From Thermoanaerobacter thermocopriae JCM 7501 (lineage in GTDB: Bacteria; Bacillota; Thermoanaerobacteria; Thermoanaerobacterales; Thermoanaerobacteraceae): 45,334 nucleotides of DNA. Shown piece after piece: positions 19,239 through 27,657 of the stretch (the stretch's first letter is position 1; every line of letters starts with the position of its first letter). The position numbers were made by a program, and so were the translations under genes. The stretch lies in the NCBI RefSeq assembly GCF_001310975.1, contig NZ_BAZY01000018.1:1-45334 (forward strand). The letters run 5' to 3'. The notes below the pieces were generated by a model. It was not told the origin of the DNA, ran no database searches, and saw nothing but the letters and a program-made list of their open reading frames with translations.

Positions 19239-20198
19239 CTATTTCACCTTCCCAAATACTCTAGGTTTAGTAAATTTCTCAATTAATGGAGTTGCAACGT
19301 TCATTAGTAGTATTGAATAAGACACCCCTTCTGGATAAGCTCCTTTAATTCTAATTATTGCTGTTAATACACCTGCCCCAACTGCAAATATAATTCTACC
19401 TAAGGGAGTTACTGGCGAGGAAGAATAATCTGTAGCCATATAAAAAGCACCAAGTATTAATCCACCGCCTAATATATGATATGGTAATAATTTAGGTTCA
19501 ACTCCTAATAACAGTAACATGATAAAGGTTGTTCCTATATAAAATACTGGTATTTTCCAATCTATAACTTTCCTTATTATCAAATATGCAGCACCTATTA
19601 ACAATAACAAAGCAGAAGTTTCTCCAATAACTCCTGGAATATTACCTATAAACATATCCCTCAATGTTGGAAGTTCAGCACCTGTACCATATTTCATTAT
19701 GGATAATGGTGTGGCTGATGTGACTACGTCTGGTCTAGTGCCAGTATAGTTTGTCATATGAACTGGCCATGAAGTCATCAACATTGCTCTCGCTGCTAAT
19801 GCTGGATTCATAAAATTCGCACCTAAACCACCAAAAAGTTGTTTTACAACTATGATGGCAAAAGCAGAACCTATTACTGGTAGCCACCAAGGAGCACTCG
19901 CCGGTAAATTAAACGCGATTAATATACCAGTTATTGCAGCAGAAAAATCTGTTATAGTAATAGGTCTTTTAAATAATTTTTGAATTAATGCTTCGGATAA
20001 GACAGATGAGGCTACTGAAATTAATATTAATTTTAAAGCATTCAAACCAAATAAATATACACTTCCTATAATAGCCGGTGTAAGAGCTATTACCACATCT
20101 AACATTATCCTCTTTACCGATTCATTAGATCTTATATGAGGAGATGAAGAAACTATCAATTTATCTTGTAAAACGACTTCTTCTACTTTAGCTAGCAT
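19239..20198 (-). CDS. rnfD: Rnf complex integral membrane subunit D
   Basis: This is a 319-residue membrane protein with about nine or ten helices, homologous to NqrB, and a candidate for the ion channel part of the Rnf pump. SSSPHIRSNESVKRIMLDVV is the family's N-terminal signature. The segment VTSATPLS carries the threonine expected to bind FMN covalently. The C-terminal PEGVSYSILLMNVATPLI is also conserved. AGGAGG lies 6 bases before the ATG. Which ion is pumped (Na+ or H+) cannot be read from the sequence. Confidence 0.95.
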   Translation of the reverse strand: MLAKVEEVVLQDKLIVSSSPHIRSNESVKRIMLDVVIALTPAIIGSVYLFGLNALKLILISVASSVLSEALIQKLFKRPITITDFSAAITGILIAFNLPASAPWWLPVIGSAFAIIVVKQLFGGLGANFMNPALAARAMLMTSWPVHMTNYTGTRPDVVTSATPLSIMKYGTGAELPTLRDMFIGNIPGVIGETSALLLLIGAAYLIIRKVIDWKIPVFYIGTTFIMLLLLGVEPKLLPYHILGGGLILGAFYMATDYSSSPVTPLGRIIFAVGAGVLTAIIRIKGAYPEGVSYSILLMNVATPLIEKFTKPRVFGKVK

Positions 20199-20212
20199 TT
20201 CAATCCTCCTAC

Positions 20213-21547
20213 CTATTTAAGATTTCTTTTTCTAGCAATTATCTCTCTTTTTGCTAGTCTTATAGATTCTGCCAAAGGTCTTTTAGCAGGACATATATAA
20301 GAACATGATCCACATTCAACACAATCAAGTGCATTGTATTCTTCTGCCTTTTCAAAATTTTTCTTGAGAGAATAGCTACTTATATACAATGGTAGTAAGT
20401 TTACAGGACATACCTCAACACATTTACCACATTTAATACATGGTAGTACTTGCTGTGGTCTTGCCTCCTCTTTTGTCAATATCAATATTCCACCAGTCCC
20501 CTTTATAATCGGTACATCTAGAGAATGTTGAGCTATTCCCATCATAGGTCCGCCACTGATAATCTTGCCTGGAGATCCTTCAGTAAACCCTCCACATTGT
20601 TCTATCAAATCTTTAAGAGGCGTTCCTATTTTAACAAGAAGATTTTTTGGTTCTTTAATTCCACGGCCTGTAATCGTAGTCACTCTTTCATATAAAGGTT
20701 TCCCTTCTAATATCGCATCAGCTACTGCTTTAGTAGTAGCGGCATTGACCACTATAACTCCTACGTCCATTGGCAATCCGCCAGACGGGACAATTCGCCT
20801 TAATATAGCATTAATTAATCTTTTCTCATCCCCTTGAGGATATTTCACCTTTAAAGTTGCTATTCGAATGTTTTTCTCATTTTTACTTGCCTCTCTTAAA
20901 GCCAATATGGCATCGGGTTTATTTTTCTCTACTCCAATGATTCCTCTTTCTACTCCTACTGCTTTCATAATTGCTTTTAAACCAAATACTATTTTTTCAG
21001 GATATTCAACCATTAATCTGTGGTCAGTTGTTAAATAAGGTTCACACTCTGCCCCATTTACAAGAATAGTATCGATTTTTTTGTCAGAAGGAGGTGATAA
21101 TTTGACATGAGTTGGGAATCCAGCTCCTCCCATTCCTGTAATACCAGCCTCTCTAATTATCTCAATAATTTCTTTAGGAGATAAATCTTCCAGGCTTCCT
21201 TTTGGTTTTACAGACTCGTCTAGCTCATTCTTTCCATCTGATTCTATAATTACACATTTAACCCTTTGACCAGTAGGTATAAACATAGTCGTAATGTCTT
21301 TAACTATGCCCGAGACAGATGAATGTACCGGAGCAGATACAAATGCATCAGATTGCCCAATCTTTTGACCTACTTTTACAGTATCTCCTACTTTCACTAA
21401 AGGTTCACAAGGTGCTCCCGCATGTTGATGCAATGGAATATAAACTACTTCGGGTTCCCTTGCTCTTTCTATAGGAAGGCCTTCAGTTAAATCCTTATGA
21501 TGTGGTACGGTTACCCCACCCTTAAATGTGAGATTTTCTAACTTCAT
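20213..21547 (-). CDS. rnfC: Rnf complex subunit C, NADH-binding Fe-S protein
   Basis: RnfC is the peripheral subunit that reduces NAD+ with electrons from ferredoxin. In 444 residues it has an N-terminal FKGGVTVPHHK motif, a barrel-sandwich (biotinyl-like) region around SAPVHSSVSG, the FMN/NADH-binding Rossmann part GMGGAGFPTHVKL, an SLBB-like region, and two C-terminal four-cysteine cluster motifs, CIKCGKCVEVCP and CVECGSCSYICP. The ATG at 21547 is preferred over the GTG at 21559 because that GTG is itself part of the GAGGTG ribosome-binding site. First gene of rnfCDGEAB. Confidence 0.95.
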   Translation of the reverse strand: MKLENLTFKGGVTVPHHKDLTEGLPIERAREPEVVYIPLHQHAGAPCEPLVKVGDTVKVGQKIGQSDAFVSAPVHSSVSGIVKDITTMFIPTGQRVKCVIIESDGKNELDESVKPKGSLEDLSPKEIIEIIREAGITGMGGAGFPTHVKLSPPSDKKIDTILVNGAECEPYLTTDHRLMVEYPEKIVFGLKAIMKAVGVERGIIGVEKNKPDAILALREASKNEKNIRIATLKVKYPQGDEKRLINAILRRIVPSGGLPMDVGVIVVNAATTKAVADAILEGKPLYERVTTITGRGIKEPKNLLVKIGTPLKDLIEQCGGFTEGSPGKIISGGPMMGIAQHSLDVPIIKGTGGILILTKEEARPQQVLPCIKCGKCVEVCPVNLLPLYISSYSLKKNFEKAEEYNALDCVECGSCSYICPAKRPLAESIRLAKREIIARKRNLK

Positions 21548-21666
21548 TCTTTTCTTCACCTCTTTTTATTATTCTCTTGTAAAGTCCTTCCCAGCTTATT
21601 TATCTTTCTTCTAACACCTCCATCAATCCCTTATCCATTTAAGCCTGCATTTTTACACAATTATAT

Positions 21667-21734
21667 ATACTTAAATTTTTAAGTATTTTATTGGCCCTAA
21701 AGAATATTTTATAATATTTTATTTCACATAACAA
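21667..21734 (-). promoter_or_regulatory. probable promoter and palindromic site upstream of the rnf operon
   Basis: On the minus strand TTGTTA (21729-21734), a 17-base spacer and TAAAAT (21706-21711) form a reasonable sigma-A promoter. The -35 and spacer read TTGTTATGTGAAATAAAA, which shares the left half of the redox regulator Rex's consensus (TTGTTA...TAACAA) but only part of the right half. Just downstream of the presumed start is the palindrome ATACTTAAATTTTTAAGTAT (21667-21686), a possible operator. Redox control of rnf by Rex is inference only. Confidence 0.45.
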
Positions 21735-21754
21735 GAAAATTTAAATTTTACAAA

Positions 21755-21862
21755 ACCAGAAGCAGGCACTAAGTCAAGGATGACGAATGTGCCCGAAACC
21801 CCGCTTGAGCCCGAGGGCGAGTGCTAGTTTAGTCTGCGATATCACCGGAGCAAACGATACAA
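21755..21862. other. GC-rich structured intergenic island (candidate small RNA), strand unknown
   Basis: This roughly 108-base stretch lies between the FtsH-like gene and the rnf promoter. It is strikingly richer in G and C than the DNA around it. On the plus strand GGCAC/GTGCC (from 21766) encloses GTCA-AGGA-TGAC, followed by a short GCCC/GGGC pairing near 21808-21818 and GTTT/AAAC around 21827-21855. It has no open frame of note. In AT-rich thermophiles such islands are often non-coding RNAs, but no T-tract terminator or clear promoter was found and I recognise no family. The rest of the 21560-21987 gap is AT-rich and holds the rnf promoter. Confidence 0.4.
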
Positions 21863-21987
21863 AATGCCAACAATGATAATATTTTGTTAACAAACTGAAA
21901 TAAACTATATGGAGAAAATTCTTTACAAAAAAATAGCTTGGTTATTCTGTTGCTCTAATAAATATTACCAATTATATCGCAAAGCTT

Positions 21988-23483
21988 CTAAAAGCTAAAT
22001 GTATAATTTTTGCAGAAGTTAGAATGACCTATGAGCTCCCTCAATTTCTCACCTGACATAGTTTCTTCTTTTCTTAAAATATTTGCAATTTTTTCTAAAT
22101 ACTCAAGTTTTTCCTCCAACATTTTTTGAACCTTTTTTTCCTGCTCTTTAATGATTTTGTTTACTTCCTCATTGACTTTATCTTTAGGAACATCCTCTCT
22201 GCTGACTATACCCAAATCAGACAAACCAGTATATACCATCTTTTTTGCAATATCAACTGCTTGTTCAAAATCATTGGCAGAGCCTGTACTTCTACCACCT
22301 AAAATCAAAAGTTCCGCTACTGTCCCTCCAAGGGCTATCATTATGTCCTTCTCTAATTGTTCTTTAGTATAAATAAGGGAATCCTCTTTATCAAAATGTC
22401 TTACAAATCCAAGAGCTTTTCCTCTTGGAACAATAGTAACTGTTGCAACAGAGCCTGGATTTACCATTTCGCTTATTATTGCATGCCCAGCTTCGTGTAC
22501 AGAAACTCTAAATATTTCTTCTTCCGTAGGTTTACGGTCACTTTTTTCTCCTAGTATAACCTTGTCCACCGCTTCTACAAAATGTTTTTGCAAAATAACA
22601 TCAGAGTTGTCTCTCATAGCAAGAATCGCTGCTTCGTTGCACAGGCTCTCCAAATGTGCTCCTGAAAATCCAAAGGTGTTTTCAGCTATAGCCTCAAGAT
22701 TAACATCTTCTCCTAAAGGCTTGTTTTTAGTGTGAATTTTGAGAATTTGCAGCCTTCCACTTTTATCTGGTAAATCCACAACCACTTCCCTGTCAAATCT
22801 GCCAGGTCTCAAAAGGCAGGATCTAATAAATCCGGCCTGTTTGTTGCAGCAATTACTAAAATATTTACCTCTCCATCGCTTTTAATTCCATCCATTTCCA
22901 CCAACAATTGATTAAGGGTCTGGTCGTATTCATGATGGCTTTCGTTAGTTCCTCTTTTAACTCCTAATATATCAATTTCATCAATAAAGATTATTGCACT
23001 GTTTTTTCCTTCTTTTCGAGCAATATTTTTTGCCGTTTTAAATAGGTTTCTAACTCTTTGAGCACCAACCCCTGCATACATTTCTATAAATTCACTACCC
23101 GAAGTAGCTATAAAGCTCGAATTTGTATATTTTGCAGCTGCTTTTGCTAATAAAGTTTTACCGGTTCCAGGAGGTCCTGTAAGTAATATCCCTTTGATAG
23201 GTCGTATACCCATTTTAGATATTTTCTCTCTATTTATTACAAAATCCAGTGCCTCTTTTAGTTCTGCGATAGCAGTGCTTTGTCCCCCGATGTCTTCAAA
23301 AGAAATCTCCGATTCAGGTTTAATAATATTCTTGCTTCCAGATATTATTCCTTTGTTTTCTATTATATAATCAAAAAGTAAAAAAATACCTGCTAGAAGC
23401 AGTAAAGGAGTAACATTTATACCAAGAAAAGCTGCAAATATCGTAAACGCAATAGTTATTCCCAGTAAAATTTCTTTAACCAT
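21988..23483 (-). CDS. FtsH-like membrane AAA+ zinc protease (M41 type), frameshifted here
   Basis: It has an N-terminal membrane hairpin (two hydrophobic segments within residues 1-42, with almost no extracytoplasmic loop). Next is an AAA+ domain with Walker [15 protein letters not shown], the pore-like segment [15 protein letters not shown], Walker [13 protein letters not shown] and the second region of homology [12 protein letters not shown]. The M41 protease domain follows with HEAGHAI and a distal Asp-containing segment [11 protein letters not shown]. The frame breaks in the A-run at 22811-22814 (plus strand) between DPAF and RPGRFDRE; one restored base gives about 498 residues. That is shorter than housekeeping FtsH (about 610-640), mainly because the periplasmic domain is missing. 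That domain may be supplied by the gene just upstream. Probably a paralogue, not the main FtsH. Confidence 0.85.
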
Positions 23484-24011
23484 TTAGCTTTCCCCCTTGT
23501 AAGCCTCACGCGGTATTATTTTATATAAATAATGAGAACCATCTCTTAAATTTAAATAAATATTTTGCTTATCAATATATACAAAAGCCTTTACACCATT
23601 TTTACTTGAAATTTCTCTTATTGTATCATACATTTTCATATAATCGCCTTTTTGTATACCTTCGTAAATTGAAAACTGAGAGTTATAATAAACATTATTT
23701 AATTTTTCATTAGGATTGTCAATAAGTAAAATATTTATCTTAACAGGATATTTATTTACCTTATTTTCTATTTCTTTATAAGTTTCCATTAAATTTTCTA
23801 CTTCTCCTAGTCTAACTTTCATAATATACCCATTATTATCAGTTGAAATTGTTACCATTTTAACAAATTTAACCGTACTTACATCTTTTGAAATTTTATC
23901 AGGCAAAATTTTATTTTGATACAATTGAAAACTAGCAAATAAAAACCCAAAAACTACTACAAAAGTTACCAAAACAATCTGCCACTTTATTCCTTTGAAC
24001 AAAACTCTCAC
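23484..24011 (-). CDS. single-pass membrane protein with extracytoplasmic domain, partner of the FtsH-like protease
   Basis: The product has 175 residues, with one N-terminal membrane helix (about residues 10-30) and a roughly 140-residue domain predicted outside the cytoplasm. I do not recognise the domain. It ends exactly at the FtsH-like start (no gap), so the two are co-translated. Real FtsH proteins carry a domain of similar size between their two helices. The downstream protease lacks one, so this gene may be its detached sensor or substrate-gating domain (inference). The start follows GAGGAGTG at a good distance, and a promoter lies 25 bases upstream. The residue mix (Lys, Ile, Asn, Tyr) is like its neighbours, with no sign of recent transfer. 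Confidence 0.7.
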   Translation of the reverse strand: MRVLFKGIKWQIVLVTFVVVFGFLFASFQLYQNKILPDKISKDVSTVKFVKMVTISTDNNGYIMKVRLGEVENLMETYKEIENKVNKYPVKINILLIDNPNEKLNNVYYNSQFSIYEGIQKGDYMKMYDTIREISSKNGVKAFVYIDKQNIYLNLRDGSHYLYKIIPREAYKGES

Positions 24012-24032
24012 TCCTCGTTTATGATATACTGT

Positions 24033-24062
24033 ATTATATCATAGAATATATACTAAGTACAA
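24033..24062 (-). promoter_or_regulatory. sigma-A type promoter for the FtsH-like cassette
   Basis: TTGTAC (24057-24062), 18-base spacer, perfect TATAAT (24033-24038) on the minus strand, placing the start close to the first gene of the two-gene unit. Confidence 0.7.
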
Positions 24063-24094
24063 TATCTAAAATTTTGTACACCATAAATTTCAGT

Positions 24095-24235
24095 AGATGG
24101 TCATGAGAGACTTAACATAATGTAGAAGATGTAAAGATTGGCTGTTTTGCACAAAGCAACGACCTGGACCGAGCAGATAAAAGTTTGTAAAACCGAAGAA
24201 GCTGGGTCGAAAGAAAGAGCAAATTTTGTTTCTCT
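24095..24235. other. structured intergenic island between divergent promoters (candidate small RNA)
   Basis: This roughly 140-base region is richer in G and C than its flanks. It contains possible pairings: on the plus strand TTGC-ACAAA-GCAA near 24155-24167, GACC with GGTC (24169-24172 with 24216-24219), and GTTTGTAAAAC near 24191-24201. No open frame stands out. It lies upstream of both the minus-strand promoter at 24033-24062 and a TATAAT at 24250-24255 for the plus-strand gene, so it is outside both leaders. Function unknown. It could be an independent RNA or a remnant. Confidence 0.35.
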
Positions 24236-24294
24236 TATGAAAAGAAGTATAATTTTTTTAGGAAGAATTTATTTAAAATAAGGAGGCAAATTGT

Positions 24295-24651
24295 ATGAGA
24301 ATAGCTGCTACAATAACAAAGGAGGACTATGTTGAAAAACTTCCCGATGGGCCATATATAATTATTTTTGATACACAAAAAGAAAATATTGAAAAGTATG
24401 AGAATCCTGGATACTTTTTAAAAGAAGGAAGAAGAAGGGCTATTGTAGATTTCCTCCTTGACAAAAAAACCGATGTAGTAGTAACTGTACCTGAAGCTTT
24501 TTGCAGTATTTCTTATGGAAAGGCAAAACAAAAAGGACTAAAATTTATACGTCTTGAGAAAAGTTTGCCTTATGAAGAAGTTATAAAAAACCTCTCAAAA
24601 TATGTTGAAAACTTAACTGATACAATTCCCGAAGAGGAACTTGCAAAATAA
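24295..24651 (+). CDS. NifX/NifB-like (dinitrogenase cofactor-biosynthesis-type) small protein
   Basis: This 118-residue soluble protein has an alternating beta/alpha pattern (RIAATIT, YIIIFDTQ, DVVVTVPEAF, LKFIRL). It is consistent with the small RNase-H-like fold of NifX/NafY proteins that bind Fe-S or Fe-Mo cofactor precursors. No nif genes are present. Such proteins often accompany Mrp/NBP35-type Fe-S carriers, and the convergent neighbour is exactly that. The cysteine in AFCSIS could be a cluster ligand. Ribosome site AAGGAGG lies 7 bases before the ATG. The family call rests on pattern and context and is moderate. Confidence 0.6.
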   Translation: MRIAATITKEDYVEKLPDGPYIIIFDTQKENIEKYENPGYFLKEGRRRAIVDFLLDKKTDVVVTVPEAFCSISYGKAKQKGLKFIRLEKSLPYEEVIKNLSKYVENLTDTIPEEELAK

Positions 24652-24675
24652 AAAAGCCTCACAAAGAGGCTTTTT
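24651..24675. terminator. bidirectional terminator between the NifX-like gene and mrp
   Basis: The 10-bp stem AAAAAGCCTC/GAGGCTTTTT with a 5-base loop lies between two converging genes, giving T-tracts on both strands. Confidence 0.9.
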
Positions 24676-25729
24676 ATTTGATAGGCCTTACTTTCTCCAC
24701 AACTTTTTCCGCCAGCTCAATATAGGGCACTCCCTCAGGTCCATCATCAAGAGCAGGTGGTATACCTACATCGCTTAACTCTCTGACCTTAACCGTTATT
24801 GGAATCTTTACAAGTATTTCTGTTCCTAAATCTTGCGCTAATTTTTCTGTTTCCCCTTCACCAAAAATATTATATCTTTGGTGGCAGTTAGGACATTCAA
24901 AATACGACATGTTTTCCACAATACCTATAACTTCTAAATTAACTTTCTTAGCCATATAACCAATTCTTCCTGCTACGTGAGAAGCTGAAGCTTGTGGAGT
25001 TGTCACAAGCACAAATTTTGACTCAGGCAATTTTTGCATTACTGTAAGAGGTATATCTCCTGTACCTGGCGGTAAATCTAATACTAAATAATCTAATTCT
25101 CCCCAATATACATCATTGAAAAACTGATCAAGAACTCCTGACAAAAGTGGACCTCTCCATATTAAAGGTGTATCTTCGTCAATAAAATTGCCCATTGAAA
25201 TCACTTTTATCCCGAATCTTTCTAATGGCAAAATAGTGTGCTCATCCAACGCGTAAGGTCTTTCATTCACAATCCCCAAAAGTCTTGGAACACTAAATCC
25301 CAACACATCCGCATCCAAAAGCCCTACTTTAAAGCCTAATCTGGCAAGAGCTACCGCTAAATTAACTGCAACAGTGGACTTGCCTACTCCACCTTTTCCA
25401 CTACCTACTACTATTACTCTCGTATTTTCAAATATAGGTTTCCTGCCACCGCTAAGCTTTCTTGCTAAATTTTGTCTTTCTTCTTCTGTCATGCTACCTA
25501 AATTTACTATTACTTCTGAAACTCCTCCAAGTTTGGATACTTCCTCGATAGTATCTTTTTTAATAGTATCTTGAAGAGGACAGCCTTTCACAGTAAGGTT
25601 TATGTCAATTGTAACTTTATCCCCTTCTATTTGAATATTTTTCACCATATCAAGGTCAACTATACTTCTTCCTATTTCTGGGTCATATACTTTTCTTAGA
25701 GCGTTTAATACTTGTTCTTTTGTAAGCAA
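24674..25729 (-). CDS. mrp: Mrp/ApbC/NBP35-type iron-sulfur cluster carrier ATPase
   Basis: The protein is a P-loop NTPase that carries and transfers Fe-S clusters. Residues 1-85 form a MIP18/DUF59 domain (LRKVYDPEIGRSIVDLDMV). The Mrp domain follows with the deviant Walker A GSGKGGVGKSTVAVN, DADVLGFSVPRLLG, the DLPPGTGD signature and the cluster-binding CPNCHQRYNIFG. The start is the TTG at 25729, since GGGAGGT lies 6 bases upstream. This gives 351 residues and the usual family N-terminus. An ATG at 25762 would precede the ribosome site and is unlikely. Confidence 0.93.
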   Translation of the reverse strand: MLTKEQVLNALRKVYDPEIGRSIVDLDMVKNIQIEGDKVTIDINLTVKGCPLQDTIKKDTIEEVSKLGGVSEVIVNLGSMTEEERQNLARKLSGGRKPIFENTRVIVVGSGKGGVGKSTVAVNLAVALARLGFKVGLLDADVLGFSVPRLLGIVNERPYALDEHTILPLERFGIKVISMGNFIDEDTPLIWRGPLLSGVLDQFFNDVYWGELDYLVLDLPPGTGDIPLTVMQKLPESKFVLVTTPQASASHVAGRIGYMAKKVNLEVIGIVENMSYFECPNCHQRYNIFGEGETEKLAQDLGTEILVKIPITVKVRELSDVGIPPALDDGPEGVPYIELAEKVVEKVRPIK

Positions 25730-25800
25730 CTCTATACCTCCCATTGGTATTTTTGTTGACATTTATATTATATTATAATATATAATCATTATTAATAGAA

Positions 25801-25830
25801 TACCCTTAAAAAAATTCTGTCACTGCGAAT
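25801..25830 (+). promoter_or_regulatory. possible sigma-I autoregulatory promoter
   Basis: A CCC-containing box (TACCCTTAAA, 25801-25810) and CGAA at 25826-25829 lie about 20 bases before the sigI start. SigI promoters described in Bacillus and Clostridium have a C-rich -35 and a CGWA -10, and sigI operons are usually autoregulated. The spacing is not verified, so this is a suggestion. Confidence 0.3.
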
Positions 25831-25850
25831 AATATAGTGGGGTGGTTAAA

Positions 25851-26537
25851 TTGGATATACACGCTAGAGTATACGCAGCTAAAAAAGACCCCTCTGAAAG
25901 AGAAAAATTAATTCAAGAATATACCCCCTTTATCATAAAACAATTGTCTTCATTTACAAATAGATATATAGATGAAAGAAATAGCGACGAATTAAGCATA
26001 GGCCTTATAGCTTTTAACGAAGCTATAGACAGTTTCGATAACACAAAAGGTTCATTCTTAAGCTTCTCAAGTATGCTCATTAGAAGGCGACTTATAGATT
26101 TTTTACGACAAAATCGGCAAAATACCATTCCTTTAGAACTATATGTAGAAAAAGTCACTGACTATGAGGCAGAAAATAGAAAGTTAGAAATGATTTCTTT
26201 TGTAAATTTGCTAAGTATTTACAATATAACTTTAGATGATTTAGTTAAACAATCTCCTAAACACTCAGACACCAGAAAAATAACTACAAAAATTGCTTAT
26301 ACAATTTGTAAAAATAACAAATTGCTAGAATATTTAAAAAACAAAAAGAATCTCCCTATAAAAGATTTAATAAGCATTTTAAAAGTAAGTCGTAAAACTA
26401 TAGAAAAGCATAGGAAATACATAATAGCGCTAGTAATAATTATTTCTGAAGATTTACCTCTTCTAAAACAATACATAAGCCCGAAAGTGAGGTGGAGAAA
26501 ATATGAAAGCCGTTGTAGTTCAAAAAGAAAAAAATAA
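25851..26537 (+). CDS. sigI: RNA polymerase sigma factor SigI
   Basis: This is an alternative sigma-70-family factor of about 228 residues. Region 2 is recognisable (LIQEYTPFIIKQLSSF, LSIGLIAFNEAIDSFD, FLSFSSMLIRRRLIDFLRQN), and a C-terminal helix-turn-helix (PIKDLISILKVSRKTIEKHRKYIIALVII) is the SigI-type DNA-binding domain. The TTG at 25851 fits the ribosome site GGGGTGG better than the GTG at 25842, which lies within it. The next gene, rsgI, overlaps its end by 35 bases, as expected for the sigma/anti-sigma pair. SigI responds to heat in Bacillus and to extracellular polysaccharides in Clostridium thermocellum; the signal here is unknown. Confidence 0.92.
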   Translation: MDIHARVYAAKKDPSEREKLIQEYTPFIIKQLSSFTNRYIDERNSDELSIGLIAFNEAIDSFDNTKGSFLSFSSMLIRRRLIDFLRQNRQNTIPLELYVEKVTDYEAENRKLEMISFVNLLSIYNITLDDLVKQSPKHSDTRKITTKIAYTICKNNKLLEYLKNKKNLPIKDLISILKVSRKTIEKHRKYIIALVIIISEDLPLLKQYISPKVRWRKYESRCSSKRKK

Positions 26538-27657
26538 AACTTATGTAATGACTGAAAAAGGAGAATTTAAATGTTTTAAAAATTTACAAAACGTAGTTAT
26601 AGGCGAAACTATCGAACTTAACGAGAATTTTGTAGCTTTTAAGCCTACTGCTAAAATTTTAATAGCCGCTTCTATTCTTCTCGTACTAATATTTACTATT
26701 ATCAATTTTAAATCAGCAGAAGTTTACGCTTATGTGTATGTAGATATAAATCCAAGTATTGAAATTTCAATAGACAAAAATGGAAAAATAATAAATGTCC
26801 TTCCTTTAAATAAAGATGGCAAAAAAATTTTAGAGAAGCTTCCTTATAAAGGGCTTGACATCACAACTTTTATAAATCAAACGGTTGAAGAATCACAAAA
26901 ATTAGGCTTTTTAAAAGATGATGATACAGTAATAATTACTACTGTTCCTATTAAAAATTCGCCATTTATAAATGAACAAATAGAAAAAGCTGTTAAAAAT
27001 ATTAAAAAAATAAACACAAATATTCAAATAGAAACTTTAAAATCCAATGAAGCACAAAGAGAAGAAGCTAAAAAAGAAAAAACTTCTCCTGGCAGGCTTA
27101 TCCTCTGGAAAAAAGCTAAAAGTGAAGGAATAAACATACCAAAAGATAAATTAAATAGCCCTGAATTTTTTAAAGAATTAAAACAAGCTTACGCAAAAAT
27201 AAAAGAAAAAGATGAACAAACAAAAGCAACGACTATGCCTCAACTTTCTCCAAGTCCATCTAAATCCAAAGTTATTACAGATAAAATCCTTAAAACAATT
27301 GAAAAAGATCTTTCTAAGGAAAAAACTACTCAAACTATAAAAAATGTAAAAGACAAAGAAGTAAAAAGCCAAAACAATGAAGTAAAAAAAGATGAAAATA
27401 GCGATAATAAGTCTAACCAGCAAGGTAAGGGAACCGAAAAAAATGCACGATCAAAAAGCGATAACACTAATAACGTTCTTATTCAAAAAGAAAAAAATGA
27501 AGTAAAACCAGCTTCTGATGATAAGGAATTAGATACTTCAGATAAAGCCATTAATGAAAATACTTACAAAAATGTTAAAGACACAAAAAACTACCCTCCA
27601 AAAGATGACAAAAAAGACGAAGAATATAATGAAGAAATTAGGGAGGTGAAAGAGTAA
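26503..27657 (+). CDS. rsgI: membrane-bound anti-sigma-I factor RsgI
   Basis: The 384-residue, single-pass protein has a cytoplasmic RsgI_N domain (residues 1-48) that should bind SigI. A membrane helix (51-69) follows, then an extracytoplasmic part starting YAYVYVDINPSIEISIDKNG. The NP pair at about residues 83-84 is the place where RsgI proteins are known to cleave themselves before regulated intramembrane proteolysis. After about residue 190 comes a long Lys/Glu/Asn/Ser-rich, low-complexity tail without a recognisable carbohydrate-binding module, unlike the C. thermocellum RsgI sensors. The ATG follows AGGTGGAG within the sigI end. The SLH gene begins immediately after. Confidence 0.92.
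   Translation: MKAVVVQKEKNKTYVMTEKGEFKCFKNLQNVVIGETIELNENFVAFKPTAKILIAASILLVLIFTIINFKSAEVYAYVYVDINPSIEISIDKNGKIINVLPLNKDGKKILEKLPYKGLDITTFINQTVEESQKLGFLKDDDTVIITTVPIKNSPFINEQIEKAVKNIKKINTNIQIETLKSNEAQREEAKKEKTSPGRLILWKKAKSEGINIPKDKLNSPEFFKELKQAYAKIKEKDEQTKATTMPQLSPSPSKSKVITDKILKTIEKDLSKEKTTQTIKNVKDKEVKSQNNEVKKDENSDNKSNQQGKGTEKNARSKSDNTNNVLIQKEKNEVKPASDDKELDTSDKAINENTYKNVKDTKNYPPKDDKKDEEYNEEIREVKE

Noticed and set aside
21890..21900. Rex operator at TTTGTTAACAAA
   Set aside because: It is a palindrome of the half-sites but lacks the spacing of a full Rex site, and it lies far upstream of the probable rnf promoter.
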